Origin: Streptomyces sp. DSM 15324
GTDB taxonomy: Bacteria; Actinomycetota; Actinomycetes; Streptomycetales; Streptomycetaceae
Length of the DNA stretch: 64,000 bases
Assembly: GCF_001514285.1 (NCBI RefSeq)
Contig: NZ_KQ949024.1
Location: 442,405-506,404, forward strand
Direction of reading: 5' to 3'
Positions 40,351-49,872 of the stretch are shown in pieces. The notes under the pieces are model-generated. The model ran no database searches and was not told the origin of the DNA. It was given only the letters and a program-made list of their open reading frames with translations. A program made the translations under genes and the position numbers. Positions within the stretch are counted from its first letter, which is position 1; every line of letters begins with the position of its first letter.

Positions 40351-41019
40351 TCAGCTGCTTCGACGTACGCCGGGAGAGACCGCGGCCCGGGCCACCGCCC
40401 AGAACAGCCCCAGGGTCGCCAGGGCCATGGCCGCGACCAGGGCGGCGCCGCCCACGACCTTCTCGTAGTCGTGCTGGTAGAGCCCGTCGACGATGTAGCG
40501 GCCGAGGCCGCCGAGACCGACGTACGCGGCGATGGTGGCCGTGGAGACGATCTGGATGGCCGCCGAGCGCAGGCCGCCGAGGATCAGCGGGAGCGCGACC
40601 GGGAGTTCCACCTGGAGCAGGATCCGGGTCTCCGACATGCCGATGCCGCGCGCGGCGTCCACCGGGGAGCGGTCGACGGAGCGCACCGCCTCGTACGTGG
40701 TGACGAGGATCGGCGGGACGGCGAGGACGACCAGGGGGATCATCACCGGCAGCATGCCGAAGCCGGCGATGATGACGATGAGCACCAGCAGGCCGAAGGT
40801 GGGCAGGGCCCGCGCGGCGGTGGCGATCAGGGTGAGGGTGTTGCCGCCCTTGCCGTAGTGCCCGGTGACCAGGCCGACGGGCAGTCCGATCAGCGCGGAA
40901 AGACCGAGCGCCTCCAGGGAGTACTGGAGGTGCTCCACCAGTCGGGTGGGGATGCCGTCGTAGCCCGACCAGTGGGCGCCGTCGGTGAAGAAGGAGGTGA
41001 TGAAGTGCAGGACGTTCAC
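40351..41019 (-). CDS. Osmoprotectant ABC transporter permease 2
   Basis: A 222-residue inner-membrane permease of the OpuCB/OpuCD type with about five helices (LGLSALIGLPVGLVTGHYGK, LTLIATAARALPTFGLLVLI) and the EAA-like loop VDAARGIGMSETRILLQVEL. GTG start overlapping the stop of permease 1 (GTGA). It forms a transporter with the adjacent permease and ATPase and, presumably, with the binding protein at 34416-35375. Confidence 0.93.
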   Translation of the reverse strand: MNVLHFITSFFTDGAHWSGYDGIPTRLVEHLQYSLEALGLSALIGLPVGLVTGHYGKGGNTLTLIATAARALPTFGLLVLIVIIAGFGMLPVMIPLVVLAVPPILVTTYEAVRSVDRSPVDAARGIGMSETRILLQVELPVALPLILGGLRSAAIQIVSTATIAAYVGLGGLGRYIVDGLYQHDYEKVVGGAALVAAMALATLGLFWAVARAAVSPGVRRSS

Positions 41020-41696
41020 CGGGCTGTGGCCTCCTTCCGGGTGCGGGTCGCGCCCGATCCGCTCGGCATCCAGGGGGTGAGCAGGACCCGTAGGCCGACC
41101 AGCAGGGCGTCCACCAGGACGGCGAGGGACGCCGTGGTGAGCACGGAGTTCCAGGCCAGTTCGGGCCGGTTGTAGATCTGCGCGTCGTGCAGCAGGTTGC
41201 CGAGCGCGCCCTGGTTGCCGATCAGCATGCCGACGCTGACCAGGCTGATGCTGGAGACCGTCGCCACCCGCAGTCCGGCGACGATCGCGGGCGTGGCGAT
41301 CGGCAACTGGACCTGGAGGTAGCGGCGTACGGGCCCGAAGCCCATCGCGGTCGCCGCGGCGAGGGTCTCCTGCGGCACCGAGCGGACGCCGTCGACGATC
41401 GCCGGGACCAGCACGACGAGGGTGTAGACGGTGAGCGGGATCATCACCGTCAGTTCGGTCTGGCCGGTGTAGTCGATGAGGACGACGAAGAACGCGAGCG
41501 AGGGGATGGCGTAGAGCACGGTCGTCACCCACAGCACGGGCGGGTACAGCCAGCGCAGCCGCACGCAGAGCTGGGCGATGGGCAGGGCCAGCAGCAGGCC
41601 GCCGAGGACCGGCAGCAGGGCCTCGCGCAGATGGAGTCCGACGAGACCGATCCAGTCGTGCTGGAGGTCGCTGGGGAGGTCGAAGAAGCGGTTCAT
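41016..41696 (-). CDS. Osmoprotectant ABC transporter permease 1
   Basis: A 226-residue permease paralogous to permease 2 (HLREALLPVLGGLLLALPIA, PLTVYTLVVLVPAIVDGVRS, EAA loop LAAATAMGFGPVRRYLQVQL). Its ATG overlaps the TGA of the ATPase gene, so the three subunits are translated as one coupled block. Confidence 0.93.
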   Translation of the reverse strand: MNRFFDLPSDLQHDWIGLVGLHLREALLPVLGGLLLALPIAQLCVRLRWLYPPVLWVTTVLYAIPSLAFFVVLIDYTGQTELTVMIPLTVYTLVVLVPAIVDGVRSVPQETLAAATAMGFGPVRRYLQVQLPIATPAIVAGLRVATVSSISLVSVGMLIGNQGALGNLLHDAQIYNRPELAWNSVLTTASLAVLVDALLVGLRVLLTPWMPSGSGATRTRKEATAR

Positions 41697-42844
41697 CGCA
41701 CGGCCTTCGGCAGGCCGGAGCCGGTGGTGCCGCCGACGCCCGGGGCGGCCTCGTGCGCGCCGCGGATCGCCTCGGCGATGGCGGTCTGGGAGACGACACC
41801 GGTGGCGCGGCCCTCGCCGTCCACTGCGACGGCCCAGCCGGCGGGCGAGAGCACGGCGCAGTCGAGGGCGGAGCGCAGCGAGTCCTCGCCGGCGACGAAC
41901 GGCCGTCCGTGGCCGAGGAGCCGGCCGGTGTCGATGCTCCCCGCGGTCAGGGCGTCCGGCTCGCTCCAGCCGAGCGGCTTGCCGTCGATGCCGGTGACGA
42001 GGAGGTAGGGGGCGCCCTGGGCGGCGCGGGCGATCTGCTCGGCGGTGGCGTCGACGGCGACGATCGGCGCGGTGAGCAGGTCGAGTCCGGCGGCGGAGAA
42101 GAAGGACAGCCGGCGGATGCCGCGGTCGGCGCCGAGGAAGTCCTCGACGAACGCGTCGGCCGGGTTCGACAGCAGCTCGGCGGGCGGCGCGTACTGGGCG
42201 AGCCGGCCGCCGGTGCGCAGCACCGCGACCATGGTGCCGAGCTTGACGGCCTCGTCGATGTCATGGGTGACGAAGACAATGGTCTTGCCCAACTCGTCCT
42301 GGATGCGCAGGAGTTCGTCCTGGAGTCCCTTGCGGACGACGGGGTCGACGGCGGAGAACGGCTCGTCCATCAGCAGCACCGGCGGGTCGGCGGCGAGCGC
42401 CCGGGCGACGCCGACGCGTTGCTGCTGGCCGCCGGAGAGCTGGTAGGGATAGCGCGTGGCGAGGGTGGCGTCGAGTCCGACGCGTTCCATCAGCTCGCGG
42501 GCCCGGGAGCGGGCCCGGTCCTTGGTCCAGCCGAGCAGCCGGGGCACGGTGGCGATGTTGTCGACGATCGTGCGGTGCTGGAAGAGCCCGGCGTTCTGGA
42601 TGACGTAACCCATCGAGCGGCGCAGGGTGTTGACCGGCTGCCGTCGGCTGTCCTGGCCGTCGATCCAGATGGTGCCCTCGCTGGGCTCGACCATGCGGTT
42701 GATCATCCGCAGGGTCGTCGTCTTGCCGCATCCCGAGGGGCCGACGAGGACGGTGATCGCGCGGTCCGGTATCTCAAGGGAGAGCCGGTCGACCGCCACC
42801 GTGCCGTCCGGGTACCGCTTGGTGACTGAATCTATCCGTATCAA
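41693..42844 (-). CDS. Osmoprotectant ABC transporter ATPase with CBS-like C-terminus
   Basis: A 383-residue ProV/OpuCA-type ATPase: Walker A GPSGCGKTTT, Q-loop IQNAGLF, signature LSGGQQQRVGVARAL, Walker B LLMDEPFSAVD. The C-terminal 130 residues look like a pair of degenerate CBS domains, used by this family to sense ionic strength or nucleotides. A TTG start giving MIRIDSVTKRYPDGTVAV, nine bases after AAGGGTG, fits homologues better than the GTG at 42856. First gene of the operon; 226 bp upstream to the next stop with no clear operator. Confidence 0.93.
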   Translation of the reverse strand: MIRIDSVTKRYPDGTVAVDRLSLEIPDRAITVLVGPSGCGKTTTLRMINRMVEPSEGTIWIDGQDSRRQPVNTLRRSMGYVIQNAGLFQHRTIVDNIATVPRLLGWTKDRARSRARELMERVGLDATLATRYPYQLSGGQQQRVGVARALAADPPVLLMDEPFSAVDPVVRKGLQDELLRIQDELGKTIVFVTHDIDEAVKLGTMVAVLRTGGRLAQYAPPAELLSNPADAFVEDFLGADRGIRRLSFFSAAGLDLLTAPIVAVDATAEQIARAAQGAPYLLVTGIDGKPLGWSEPDALTAGSIDTGRLLGHGRPFVAGEDSLRSALDCAVLSPAGWAVAVDGEGRATGVVSQTAIAEAIRGAHEAAPGVGGTTGSGLPKAVR

Positions 42845-43070
42845 AACGCCGAACACCCTTCGGGTCTGGCCGTTCCCGCCCGCTCTCGACCTCGAGAGTC
42901 CGGACCGTTGCGGGGAGAGTCTAGACCGGTCGCGTTTCAGCCGTACGGCGGGTGTATGGCGCGCTTCACCCCTCCAGAGACGGCACCCGTCATCAGGTCA
43001 GTCGCCTCCGCCGCCGCCCCCACAACCACCACCACAGGAGGAAGTCGAGAGCTTCGGTTCCCCGGACCGG

Positions 43071-43817
43071 CTAGGCGGCGGCCGGCTGTCCCGCCGTCGG
43101 GAATCCCGGGGTACGCAGCACACGGCCGCCCTCGAGTACCGCGAACACCTCGCAGCCCGCCCGGCCTGCCGCCCACTCCACGCCCGGCGCGCCCTGCGCG
43201 AACGCCGCCGTGGCGACGGTGTCCGCGAGGGTGAGGGTCGGGGCGACGACGGTGAGGCTGTCGAGGCCGGTGACGGGCAGGCCCGTACGACCGTCGAGGA
43301 TGTGGTCGCCGCGCTCGTAGCGGGCGGAGGTGGCGACCGCCGCGTCCGTCAGCTCCAGCACCGCGCAGACCTGGTCGGCGAGATGGGGATGCCGTACGCC
43401 GACCCGCCAGGGGCCGCCCGAGACGACCACGTCGCCCCCGGCGTTGAGGCAGAAGCGGCTGAGCCCGGCGCCGGTCAGCAGCTCCGCCGCCCGCTGCACC
43501 GACCAGCCCTTGACCACCGCGCAGGGGTCGAGGCCCCGCCCGGGCAGCCGTACGTCGAAGGCGCCGCCGGTGGCGACCCGGTACTCCTCGCACAGGCCGA
43601 GCACCTCGGCGAGATCGGCGCTCACCTCCTCGCCGGACAGCTCGCCCCGGTCCAGCCGGGACACCTCGCTCTCCGCCTTGAAGGGGCTGAACCGCTCGTC
43701 GACCTCCCGCAGCCAGGCGAAGACGGCGTCCACGACGCCCTCCGGCGCCCGGTCGTCGTCGATGCGCAGGGACACGGGGAAGCCCATGACGTGCTCGACC
43801 CGGTGCATGTCAGGCAC
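43071..43817 (-). CDS. apbE: FAD:protein FMN transferase
   Basis: A 248-residue ApbE-family flavin transferase (MGFPVSLRI, VDERFSPFKAESEVSRL, VKGWSVQRAAELL, LNAGGDVVVSG, ILDGRTGLPVTGLDSLTVVA, TLADTVATAAFAQG). It attaches FMN covalently to a Thr/Ser in FMN-binding proteins on the outer side of the membrane. Its likely substrate is the gene just upstream, which overlaps it by 8 bp. It is short and has no signal sequence, as in several actinobacterial ApbEs. Confidence 0.92.
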   Translation of the reverse strand: MPDMHRVEHVMGFPVSLRIDDDRAPEGVVDAVFAWLREVDERFSPFKAESEVSRLDRGELSGEEVSADLAEVLGLCEEYRVATGGAFDVRLPGRGLDPCAVVKGWSVQRAAELLTGAGLSRFCLNAGGDVVVSGGPWRVGVRHPHLADQVCAVLELTDAAVATSARYERGDHILDGRTGLPVTGLDSLTVVAPTLTLADTVATAAFAQGAPGVEWAAGRAGCEVFAVLEGGRVLRTPGFPTAGQPAAA

Positions 43818-44484
43818 CCTTCGCGTCGATCGCGGCCTGGAGGGACTCCCGGTAGCCGTCGCTGGTGATCGTCGCGCCGGAGACGGTGTCGATGTCCGCG
43901 CTCTGCGCCCGAAGCGTCTCCGCGACCAGCTTCGGCACCGCCGCCGTCGTCTGCGGATGGTTCGGCTGCTTCAGCATCTTCACCGCGGCGATCCTGTCAC
44001 CGTCGTAGGTCACCTGGACCTGGACGTCACCCTTCTCCGTGGGAACCGTCGTCCCCGTGAAGGTGGTACCCGAGGCCGACGGGGACGCCGACGCGGCGGA
44101 CTCCTCCTGGTCGATCGCGGCCTGCAGGGACTCCTTGTAGGCGTCGCTGGTGATCGTCGCGCCGGAGACGGTGTCGATGTCCGCGCTCTGCGCCCGAAGC
44201 GTCTCCGCGACCAGCTTCGGCACCGCCGCCGTCGTCTGCGGATGGTTCGGCTGCTTCAGCATCTTCACCGCGGCGATCCTGCCGCCGTCGTAGGTCACCT
44301 GGACCTGGACGTCACCCTTCTCGGTGGTCACGGTCGTGCCCGTGAAGGTGGTGCCCGAGGACGAGGTGGAGGGGGAAGAGCCGGCGGCGGACGAGGCCGT
44401 GGAGGTGCCGGTGGAGGGTTCGTAGCGCCAGACGGGGATCAGGCCGACCACGGACAGGACAAGAACGGGGATTGCTCGCTTCAC
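43810..44484 (-). CDS. FMN-binding protein with two tandem domains
   Basis: A 224-residue exported protein: N-terminal anchor (AIPVLVLSVVGLIPVW), a Ser/Thr linker, then two FMN-binding domains of about 81 residues that differ at only about four positions. Each ends in DTVSGATITSD, whose Thr is the usual site of covalent FMN attachment by ApbE, so the protein could carry two flavins. Other members normally have one domain. It sits between the ferric-reductase-like gene and apbE, so it probably accepts electrons from the flavocytochrome. Confidence 0.92.
   Translation of the reverse strand: MKRAIPVLVLSVVGLIPVWRYEPSTGTSTASSAAGSSPSTSSSGTTFTGTTVTTEKGDVQVQVTYDGGRIAAVKMLKQPNHPQTTAAVPKLVAETLRAQSADIDTVSGATITSDAYKESLQAAIDQEESAASASPSASGTTFTGTTVPTEKGDVQVQVTYDGDRIAAVKMLKQPNHPQTTAAVPKLVAETLRAQSADIDTVSGATITSDGYRESLQAAIDAKGA
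43826..44360 (-). repeat. 285-bp direct duplication inside the FMN-binding protein gene
   Basis: The segment starting tcgatcgcggcctg occurs at 43826 and again at 44111. About 250 bp of each unit are nearly identical in DNA as well as protein; the rest is a divergent linker. The unit is a multiple of three. Confidence 0.9.
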
Positions 44485-44494
44485 GTCGTCTCTC

Positions 44495-45832
44495 TCATCC
44501 CGCCAGGCTGAAACGCTCGAAGTGGATCTGCGGCCCGGGCACGGCCAGCTCGCGCAGGGAGCCCAGCACCGCGTCCATCATCCGCGGCGGCCCGCACAGG
44601 AAGACGTCCCGCTCGGCGATGTCCGGCACCAGCGCGGCCAGCGCGCCCGGCGCCAGCCGGTCCGGCACCGGCGCACCGGTGACCAGGTGCAGCTCGGCGC
44701 CCTTGGCGGCGGCGAGGTCGCGCAGCTCGTCGTAGAGGACGGCGTCGCGCTCGCCGCTGACGCGGTAGATGACGATCGCGTGGCCGTCGATCTCCTCCAG
44801 CAGCGCCCGGATGGGGGTGACGCCGACGCCGCCGGCGATGAGCAGGGACTCGGAGCGGGTGCGGTGCATCGCGGTGAAGGCGCCGTAGGGGCCCTCGGCG
44901 AAGACGCGGGTGCCGGGCTTGATGTGGCGCAGGCCCGCGGAGCCGTCACCGGCGGCCTTCGCGGTCAGCCGCAGCCGGGTGCCGTCGGGGGCGGCGGACA
45001 GGGAGAAGGGGTTCGCCTGCCACCAGCGGTCCTTCGTCAGGAAGCGCCACAGGAAGAACTGGCCGGCCCGGGCGGGCAGCTTGTCCAGGTCGCGGCCGGT
45101 GATGTAGACGGACACGACGTTGTCCGACTCGGGGACGACCTTCTCGACGCGCAGCTGGTGGCGCCAGTTGCGCCACAGCGGCAGGACCGCCCGGCCGAGG
45201 ACCACCGAGCCGAGCGCGACGCCCCAGACGCCGTACCAGTACGCGGTGGCGGCCAAGGACGCGGTGAACGTCGTACCGACCGCGACCTGGTGGGTGAAGG
45301 CCAGCACCACGGCGACGTACGTGTACAGATGCACGAAGTGCCAGGTCTCGTAGGCGAGTCGGCGGCGGGCCCAGCGGGCGGAGGCGCCGCCGACGACCAG
45401 GATCAGCACCATGGCGACCGCGGCGCGCAGCACGCCCTCGACGGTCTCGGCGAGGTCGACGAGCTGGCTGACCGGGTCGAGGGAGGAGGACTGGGCGTAG
45501 CCGAGGGTGATGAACACCACATGCCCGACCAGGGTCCACAGCAGACCGAAGCCGGTCCAGCGGTGCCAGTTGGTCAGCCGGTCCATCCCGATCCGGCGGT
45601 CGAGCCAGGGCAGCCGGGCCACCAGCAGCAGCTGAAACGCCATCAGCAGCGCGCCGTACAGACCGGCGAACCGGCCGATCACGACGAGTGCGTTGGCGGT
45701 GAATCCCGCCTGCACGGCGAAGAGGGTCACGACGGCCGCGTTGACGGCCAGCACGGTGTACAGCCCGGCGCGGGCCACTACTTTGGGACGTAGCGCCGTG
45801 GGGGGAACGGGGGGCGACTGGACGGTCGTCAC
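44495..45832 (-). CDS. Ferric reductase-like flavocytochrome (FAD/NAD-binding)
   Basis: A 445-residue membrane oxidoreductase. The N-terminal 215 residues hold about six helices with candidate haem histidines (TNWHRWTGF, LVGHVVF, WHFVHLYTYV, AFTHQVAV). The cytosolic part has the FAD site (FFLWRFL ... NPFSLSAAP) and NAD(P) site (LLIAGGVGVTPIRALLEEID, FLCGPPRMMDAVL). It would pass electrons from NAD(P)H across the membrane to the FMN-binding protein downstream. The GTG at 45832, nine bases after GAGGAG, is the likely start; longer in-frame starts exist up to 45907. Divergent from the two-component system. Confidence 0.9.
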   Translation of the reverse strand: MTTVQSPPVPPTALRPKVVARAGLYTVLAVNAAVVTLFAVQAGFTANALVVIGRFAGLYGALLMAFQLLLVARLPWLDRRIGMDRLTNWHRWTGFGLLWTLVGHVVFITLGYAQSSSLDPVSQLVDLAETVEGVLRAAVAMVLILVVGGASARWARRRLAYETWHFVHLYTYVAVVLAFTHQVAVGTTFTASLAATAYWYGVWGVALGSVVLGRAVLPLWRNWRHQLRVEKVVPESDNVVSVYITGRDLDKLPARAGQFFLWRFLTKDRWWQANPFSLSAAPDGTRLRLTAKAAGDGSAGLRHIKPGTRVFAEGPYGAFTAMHRTRSESLLIAGGVGVTPIRALLEEIDGHAIVIYRVSGERDAVLYDELRDLAAAKGAELHLVTGAPVPDRLAPGALAALVPDIAERDVFLCGPPRMMDAVLGSLRELAVPGPQIHFERFSLAG

Positions 45833-45984
45833 GGACGGAAACTCCTCGATCGGGTCCTCAGAGCACTGAGCTTCCCCGTGCATTGCTGTCGGTTCGCTGT
45901 CGTACAACTTTCAAGAGTTTATCGATCCGCGCGCGGGCCGGATACGGGGCCGGAGCCGGGGCGCGGGTGGCGCACTATGAGTGG

Positions 45985-46680
45985 GTGGAAAAAGTACGAC
46001 TCCTCGTCGTGGACGACGACCCGCCGATCGCCGACCTCGTGGCGACGGTCGCCCGCTACGAGGGCTGGAGCGCGGTCACCGCGAACTCCGGTGAGGAGGC
46101 CCTGCGCCGCGCCGCCGAGTTCCATCCGGACATCGTGGTGCTCGACCTGATGCTGCCCGACATCGACGGCTTCGGCGTCCTGGACCGGCTGCGCCGGTCG
46201 GGGACCATGGTGCCGGTGGTGTTCCTCACCGCCCGGGACGGGGTCGCGGACCGGGTCGCGGGACTGACCCGGGGCGGGGACGACTACCTGGTGAAGCCGT
46301 TCGCGGTGGAGGAGTTGATGGCCCGGCTGCGGACCGTGCTGCGGCGCAGCGCCGGGCCCGGTTTCCAGCGCTCGGTGCTGCGGGTCGCCGACCTGACGAT
46401 GGACGAGGACACCCGCGAGGTCCGCCGCGCCGGGAAGCTGCTGACGCTCACCCCCACCGAGTACGAGGTGCTGCGCTACCTCATGCGCAAGTCGCCGACC
46501 GTGCTGACGAAGGCACAGATACTCGACCACGTCTGGGAGTACGGCTTCGGCGGCCGGTCCAACGTGGTGGAGCTGGTGGTGAGCCGGCTGCGCCGCAAGC
46601 TGGACGCCACCGGCGACGATCCGCTGATCCAGACGGTACGGGGCTTCGGGTACGTCATCCGGCAGGCGGCGGCCGAGTGA
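45985..46680 (+). CDS. OmpR/PhoB-type response regulator
   Basis: A 231-residue two-domain regulator. The receiver has the acidic pair DDD at 10-12, phospho-acceptor Asp54 (VVLDLMLPD) and Lys in YLVKPF. The C-terminal winged helix is of OmpR type ([35 protein letters not shown]). The GTG start ([13 protein letters not shown]) is chosen because the family begins there; an upstream frame extends to 45883. The stop overlaps the kinase start. It is divergent from the flavocytochrome operon, a likely but unproven target. Confidence 0.93.
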   Translation: MEKVRLLVVDDDPPIADLVATVARYEGWSAVTANSGEEALRRAAEFHPDIVVLDLMLPDIDGFGVLDRLRRSGTMVPVVFLTARDGVADRVAGLTRGGDDYLVKPFAVEELMARLRTVLRRSAGPGFQRSVLRVADLTMDEDTREVRRAGKLLTLTPTEYEVLRYLMRKSPTVLTKAQILDHVWEYGFGGRSNVVELVVSRLRRKLDATGDDPLIQTVRGFGYVIRQAAAE

Positions 46681-48140
46681 TCGGCCGACTGCGGCGGACG
46701 TACCGCGGGATGCGGCTCGGCACCCGGCTGGCGCTGGGCCTCGGCGCGCTCGCCCTGATGGTCTTCGCGGTCGTCGGCACCGCGCTGACCACCTCCATGC
46801 GGGACTACCTCTCGGCCCAGCTCAACGAGCAGCTCGCGATCGCCCAGGTCGCCCAGTCCAAGAGCATCGTCGAGTCCGGCAGCCTGACCGGGAAGAAGTA
46901 CTGGGGCTGGTACTACGCCGTGTACGACGTGCGCGACGGCACGCCCGTGCTGCGCAAGCCGGAGGAGCCCGGCGACGTGCCCGAGGACGTCACCGACCTC
47001 ACCGCGCTGGCCCGGGAGCAGGCCGTCACCGGCCACGAGGTGGTGGGCACCGCGCATCTTCGGGGCGACGGCGTGTACCGGCTGCGCGCCTGCAAGGTGG
47101 AGCCGGGGGTGATCCTGGTCAGCGGGGCGCCGATGGAGGACATCGACAACACCGTCCAGCGCCTGATCACCATTCAGGTCGTCACGTTCGCGCTCGCGCT
47201 CGCGGCACTGGTCGTCTTCGGGCGGGCCATGCTGCGGCGCGGCCTCCAGCCGCTCAGCGACATGGTGTACACCGCGCACGGCATCACCTCGCACGACCTG
47301 ACCGAGTCGGCGTCCCGGCTGCCGCTGCGCGCCGACCGCCCGGGCGGCGGCTCGGAGGTGGAGGAGCTGCGCACCGCCTTCAACACCATGCTGGAGCACA
47401 TCGACGACTCACTCGCCGTGCGGGCGCAGGCCGAGCAGCGGCTGCGCCGGTTCGTCGCGGACGCCTCGCACGAACTGCGCACCCCGCTCATGTCGGTACG
47501 CGGCTACGCGGACCTCTTCCAGTACGCGGCCGCCAACGCCCCCGAGGAACGCGACAAGCACCTGGCCCGGCTGCGCGCCGAGGCCGCCCGGATGGGGGTC
47601 CTCCTCGACGACCTCCTGCTGCTGGCCCGGCTGGACGCGGCCGAGGTGGAGACCCCGCTCAGGATGGAGTCCGCCGATCTGGTGGAGCTGGTCGGGCAGG
47701 CCGCCGACGCCTTCCGCGCGAGCCACCCCGGTCACCCGCTGACCCTCGTACCCGGCCCGGACGCCGTCCCCCTGCGGATGGACCCGCACCGCATCCGCCA
47801 GGTCCTGGACAACCTGCTGACCAACGCGGCCGTGCACACCCCGCCCGGCACCCCGGTGAGCATCGAGGTCTCCGTCTCCGCCGCCACGGCCCTCGTCCGG
47901 GTCGCCGACCGGGGCCCCGGCATACCGCCGGGCGACCGGGACCGGGTCTTCGACCGCTTCTACCGCGTCGACAAGGCCCGCAGCCGCGACCGCGGCGGCA
48001 GCGGACTCGGGCTGGCCGTGGCCCGCTCCCTGGTCCGCGCGCACGGCGGCACGCTGGAACTCGCCGAGAGCCCCGAGCCCACCGCCTTCCTGCTGACCCT
48101 GCCCCTGGGGCGCACCCGAACGGCGGCACCGACGGGATGA
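46677..48140 (+). CDS. Membrane sensor histidine kinase
   Basis: A 487-residue kinase: helix 1 (residues 18-40), an extracytoplasmic sensor (about 41-160), helix 2 (about 163-183), HAMP, HisKA with His265 in [13 protein letters not shown], and HATPase with [30 protein letters not shown] and [12 protein letters not shown] start overlapping the regulator stop (GTGA). Normal length and complete motifs, so it should phosphorylate the partner regulator. The sensed signal is unknown. Confidence 0.94.
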   Translation: MIGRLRRTYRGMRLGTRLALGLGALALMVFAVVGTALTTSMRDYLSAQLNEQLAIAQVAQSKSIVESGSLTGKKYWGWYYAVYDVRDGTPVLRKPEEPGDVPEDVTDLTALAREQAVTGHEVVGTAHLRGDGVYRLRACKVEPGVILVSGAPMEDIDNTVQRLITIQVVTFALALAALVVFGRAMLRRGLQPLSDMVYTAHGITSHDLTESASRLPLRADRPGGGSEVEELRTAFNTMLEHIDDSLAVRAQAEQRLRRFVADASHELRTPLMSVRGYADLFQYAAANAPEERDKHLARLRAEAARMGVLLDDLLLLARLDAAEVETPLRMESADLVELVGQAADAFRASHPGHPLTLVPGPDAVPLRMDPHRIRQVLDNLLTNAAVHTPPGTPVSIEVSVSAATALVRVADRGPGIPPGDRDRVFDRFYRVDKARSRDRGGSGLGLAVARSLVRAHGGTLELAESPEPTAFLLTLPLGRTRTAAPTG

Positions 48141-48320
48141 CCCGCACCCGGTCAGGGCAGAACTCCCACAGCCGTACCGCACCCGGTCGCCCCTCCGTCC
48201 GCACCACGTCGGCTCCCGGACACCACGCCGTCACACCGGAGGGGAAGCTTCTCCCCCGTCCCCTCCCCACCCAGGGCCTGTACGGCGCCGCCGTGGCGCC
48301 GCGGAAGGACGACGTGCGCC

Positions 48321-49379
48321 GTGACCCTGCTGCCGCTCGACACCCCTGCCTCCTCGTCCCCTCCCCCGACACCGCCGACACCGGCGTCCGCGCAGACTCT
48401 GCCGAACCCGCCGACAGCCTCGACCGCGCCCTCGGGCCGCCGTCTGCTGACCACCGCGACCGGCCGCCGGGTCCTCAGTCTGCTGCCGCTGCTGTTCCTG
48501 GCCCTGTGGGCGGCGCTGGACTGGTCCGCGGTCCGTGACGGCTTCACCAGACTGACCACGGCCGACCCGTGGTGGCTGCTCACGGGCCTGCTCCTCACCT
48601 ATCTGGGCGCCCTCGCCGCGGCGTGCGTCCGCCAGGGCGCGGTACCGGACCGTCTGCCTCCGGGGCCCCTGGTGCTGTCCCAGATCGCCGCGGGCGCCGC
48701 GAACCACGTGCTGCCGGCGAGCATAGGAGCGCACGCCGTGACGGTCCGTTTCCTCCGGCGCCAGGGCATCCCGCTCCCCCGCGCCACGGCCTCGATCGCC
48801 CTGTACTCCCTGGCCAGAGCGTTGGCGAAGCCCCCGGTCGTCCTGGTCTTCCTGCTCCTGGCCCCGGCCTCGATCCCTCCGGCCCGGCTGCTTCCCGACG
48901 GGCGCAGCCTGATCCTGGCGGTGACAGGCATCCTGCTCATCCCGGTCGCCGCGGCGGCGCTGTCCCTGATCCGCCCCCTGCGCCGCCCCGCGCTGGACTA
49001 CGTCCGCACCGCCCTCACGGACGCCCGGCACCTCCACACCCGCCCGTCCCGCTTCCTGCCCCTGTGGCTGGGCGCGGCGGCGGCACCGCTGATCCAGGCG
49101 AGCGTGGTCGCCTCGGTGGGCAAGGCCCTGGACCTCCCCCTGACCTGGCCCCAGCTCCTGTTCGCGTTCCTCGCGGCGAGCACGGCGGCGGGCGCCGTCC
49201 CGGCCCCGGGCGGCATCGGCCCGATCGACGCGGCCCTGGTCCTCACGTTGGCCGGCTACGGAACCCCGCTCAGCCTCGCCACCGCCACGGTCATCGGCTA
49301 CCGCACCCTGACGGTCTGGCTCCCGCTGATCCCCGGCACGCTGGTCCTGTCGGGCATGGTCCAGCGCGAGCTGCTCTGA
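48321..49379 (+). CDS. Lysylphosphatidylglycerol synthase-like (UPF0104) membrane protein
   Basis: A 352-residue protein with about eight membrane helices (VLSLLPLLFLALWAALDW, WWLLTGLLLTYLGALAAA, PVVLVFLLLAPASI and others). It matches the flippase-like membrane domain of MprF/AglD proteins but lacks the lysyl-transferase domain. The block AAGAVPAPGGIGPIDAALVL is typical of the family. It may move lipids or lipid-linked sugars; the substrate is unknown. GTG start; the first 45 residues are Pro/Thr-rich. The 180 bp before it contain nothing clear. Confidence 0.85.
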   Translation: MTLLPLDTPASSSPPPTPPTPASAQTLPNPPTASTAPSGRRLLTTATGRRVLSLLPLLFLALWAALDWSAVRDGFTRLTTADPWWLLTGLLLTYLGALAAACVRQGAVPDRLPPGPLVLSQIAAGAANHVLPASIGAHAVTVRFLRRQGIPLPRATASIALYSLARALAKPPVVLVFLLLAPASIPPARLLPDGRSLILAVTGILLIPVAAAALSLIRPLRRPALDYVRTALTDARHLHTRPSRFLPLWLGAAAAPLIQASVVASVGKALDLPLTWPQLLFAFLAASTAAGAVPAPGGIGPIDAALVLTLAGYGTPLSLATATVIGYRTLTVWLPLIPGTLVLSGMVQRELL

Positions 49380-49419
49380 CGGTGCGCGGGGCCGACGCGG
49401 CTGCACGCCGTGCCCCGGG

Positions 49420-49447
49420 CCGGCCTCGGCCCGCGGGCCGAGGCCGG
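49420..49447. terminator. Bidirectional terminator before msrB
   Basis: A perfect 13-bp stem (ccggcctcggccc and its complement) with a 2-base centre, lying between converging genes. Confidence 0.85.
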
Positions 49448-49451
49448 ATGA

Positions 49452-49859
49452 TCAGCCCTCGTCCGGCGTCAGGCGCAGGGAGATCGAGTTGATGCAGTAG
49501 CGCTGGTCGGTGGGGGTCGCGTACCCCTCGCCCTCGAAGACGTGGCCCAGGTGGGAGCCGCAGCGGGCGCAGCGGACCTCGGTGCGGAGCATCCCGTGCG
49601 AGCGGTCCTCGATCAGCTCGACCGCGTCGGTGTCCTTCGGGTCGAAGAACGACGGCCAGCCGCAGTGCGAGTCGAACTTGGTGGTGGAGGTGAACAGTTC
49701 GGCGCCGCAGGCGCGACAGGAGTAGACGCCCTCGGTCTTGGTGTCGGTGTACTCACCGGTGAAGGCGGGCTCCGTCGCGGCCTGGCGCAGCACGGCGTAC
49801 TCGGTCGGTGTCAGCTCCGCCCGCCACTGCTCGTCCGGCTTCTCGACGTCGTACGACAC
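49452..49859 (-). CDS. msrB: Peptide-methionine (R)-S-oxide reductase
   Basis: A 135-residue MsrB. Zinc cysteines are in CRACG and CARCG, the catalytic Cys is in QRYCINSISL, and the substrate-site blocks FDSHCGWPSFF and HLGHVFEGEG are complete. It reduces R-methionine sulfoxide in damaged proteins in the cytosol. GTG start 13 bp after the murC stop, so probably co-transcribed with murC. Confidence 0.96.
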   Translation of the reverse strand: MSYDVEKPDEQWRAELTPTEYAVLRQAATEPAFTGEYTDTKTEGVYSCRACGAELFTSTTKFDSHCGWPSFFDPKDTDAVELIEDRSHGMLRTEVRCARCGSHLGHVFEGEGYATPTDQRYCINSISLRLTPDEG

Positions 49860-49872
49860 GATTCTCAGCCCC

